A stretch of DNA of 64,000 nucleotides from Phytohabitans houttuyneae (GTDB lineage Bacteria; Actinomycetota; Actinomycetes; Mycobacteriales; Micromonosporaceae), in assembly GCF_011764425.1 (NCBI RefSeq), contig NZ_BLPF01000003.1:1240001-1304000 (forward strand), in the 5' to 3' direction. The first letter of the stretch is position 1, and the number at the start of each line of letters is the position of its first letter. The notes beneath the pieces are model-generated. The model did not search any database and had not been told where the DNA came from. It saw only the letters and a list, made by a program, of their open reading frames with translations. Positions 63,501 through 64,000 of the stretch are shown in pieces. The translations under genes were made by a program, and so were the position numbers.

Positions 63501-64000
63501 GCTACTTCCCGGCATACTCGGAGGGCAACGACCTGGTGGTGCTGGACGAGAACGGGCACGCCGAGCGGGCCCGCTTCACGTTCCCGCGGCAGCGGCAGGA
63601 GCGGCGGCTGTGCCTGGCCGACTTCTTCCGGCCGGCCGGTGAGGGCCTGGACGTGGTGGCGCTGCAGCTGGTGACGGTGGGGCAGCCGATCAGCGAGTAC
63701 ACGGCGAAGCTGTTCGCCCGCAACGAGTACCGCGACTACCTGGAGGTGCACGGGCTGTCGGTGCAGCTGACGGAGGCGCTGGCCGAGTACTGGCACAAGC
63801 GGATCCGGAGCGAGCTGACGCTGCCGGGCGGCGGCACGGTGGCCGACGGCGACCCGGCGGACCTGGCGGGGCTGTTGCGCACCGACTACCGCGGCTGCCG
63901 GTACGCGTTCGGGTACCCGGCGTGCCCGGACCTGGAGGACCGCGCGAAGATCGTGGACCTGCTGGGCGCCGACCGGATCGGTGTGCAGCTGTCGGAGGAG
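60564..64000 (+). CDS. metH: Cobalamin-dependent methionine synthase, frameshifted and cut by window end
   Basis: A long multi-domain enzyme that moves a methyl group from methyltetrahydrofolate to homocysteine. From the N-terminus: homocysteine domain (1-310, with IGGCCGTTPEHV zinc Cys pair), pterin-binding domain (about 335-600; VGERTNANGSKAF, LDSTEPAVIEAGLEML), B12 cap (645-720), B12 domain with DVHDIGKN where His734 binds cobalt, and, after the break, the SAM reactivation domain (RNEYRDYLEVHGLSVQLTEA). The frame breaks at 62961-62963: GGG should be GGGG so that DARGVGERWPVLLGGAAL is read. GTG 60564 follows TAACCT by 6 nt (leaderless). The gene runs off the right edge. Confidence 0.93.

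Noticed and set aside
60453-63515. 1020-codon minus-strand open frame opposite metH
   Set aside because: Perfect mirror of the metH coding frame with Arg/His/Pro-rich composition; metH is unmistakable.

Overview
The window is about 73% GC chromosomal DNA from a mycothiol-producing, F420-using actinomycete. A member of the Micromonosporaceae is the best guess, by inference from gene content and style. Supporting signs are an mshC gene with its usual actinobacterial neighbours (a histidine phosphatase, a DUF3090 protein and a SCO1664-type protein), a luciferase-like F420 enzyme, many GTG starts, and many genes that seem leaderless, with a TANNNT box 6-8 nt before the start codon. No rRNA, tRNA or CRISPR array was seen.

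Layout. 1-6.6 kb: two sugar ABC systems on the minus strand. One is a ChvE-like lipoprotein that runs off the left edge; the other is a complete YtfQ-YtfR-YtfT-YjfF-type operon. A divergent LacI regulator follows at 6.9 kb, and similar operators lie before both binding-protein genes. 8.1-22.5 kb: mostly independent housekeeping or accessory genes (zinc ribbon/TerB protein, erythromycin esterase homologue, PadR plus membrane partner, GNAT, aldo/keto reductases, ClgR-like regulator, AMIN-like secreted protein, DCC protein, HTTM membrane pair, orphan winged helix, P-loop-less uridine kinase homologue, two DUF72 proteins). 23-33.5 kb: a xylan/xylo-oligosaccharide locus with a GH3 enzyme, a three-gene ABC importer, GH43, a secreted GH10 xylanase and a LacI regulator. 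CGGAA/TTCCG operators link its promoters.

33.6-35.5 kb: a short transcription unit, then a three-repeat Asp/Asn/Gly/Pro-rich peptide gene that overlaps the start of a JmjC/cupin-4 oxygenase gene. This is a candidate peptide-hydroxylation (RiPP-like) system. 36.7-41.2 kb: a four-gene operon with an 86-residue WXG100-sized helical protein, a helical protein, an FtsK/EccC-like ATPase and a coiled-coil membrane protein. It resembles a reduced type VII-like secretion machine. 41.5-50.9 kb: NYN nuclease, streptogrisin-like protease, LysR, hemerythrin-like, SGNH esterase, M20 peptidase, DUF5703. 51-60.5 kb: aldo/keto reductase, F420 enzyme, uppP, phosphatase, DUF3090, SCO1664-like, mshC, GntR, PAC2. 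60.6 kb to the end: metH, cut by the window edge.

Two genome-scale signals stand out. Intergenic DNA is full of palindromic repeat families, some arranged as inverted pairs like miniature elements. In addition, seven otherwise intact genes carry nine apparent single-base losses, almost all in G/C runs. That pattern points to sequencing error rather than gene decay.
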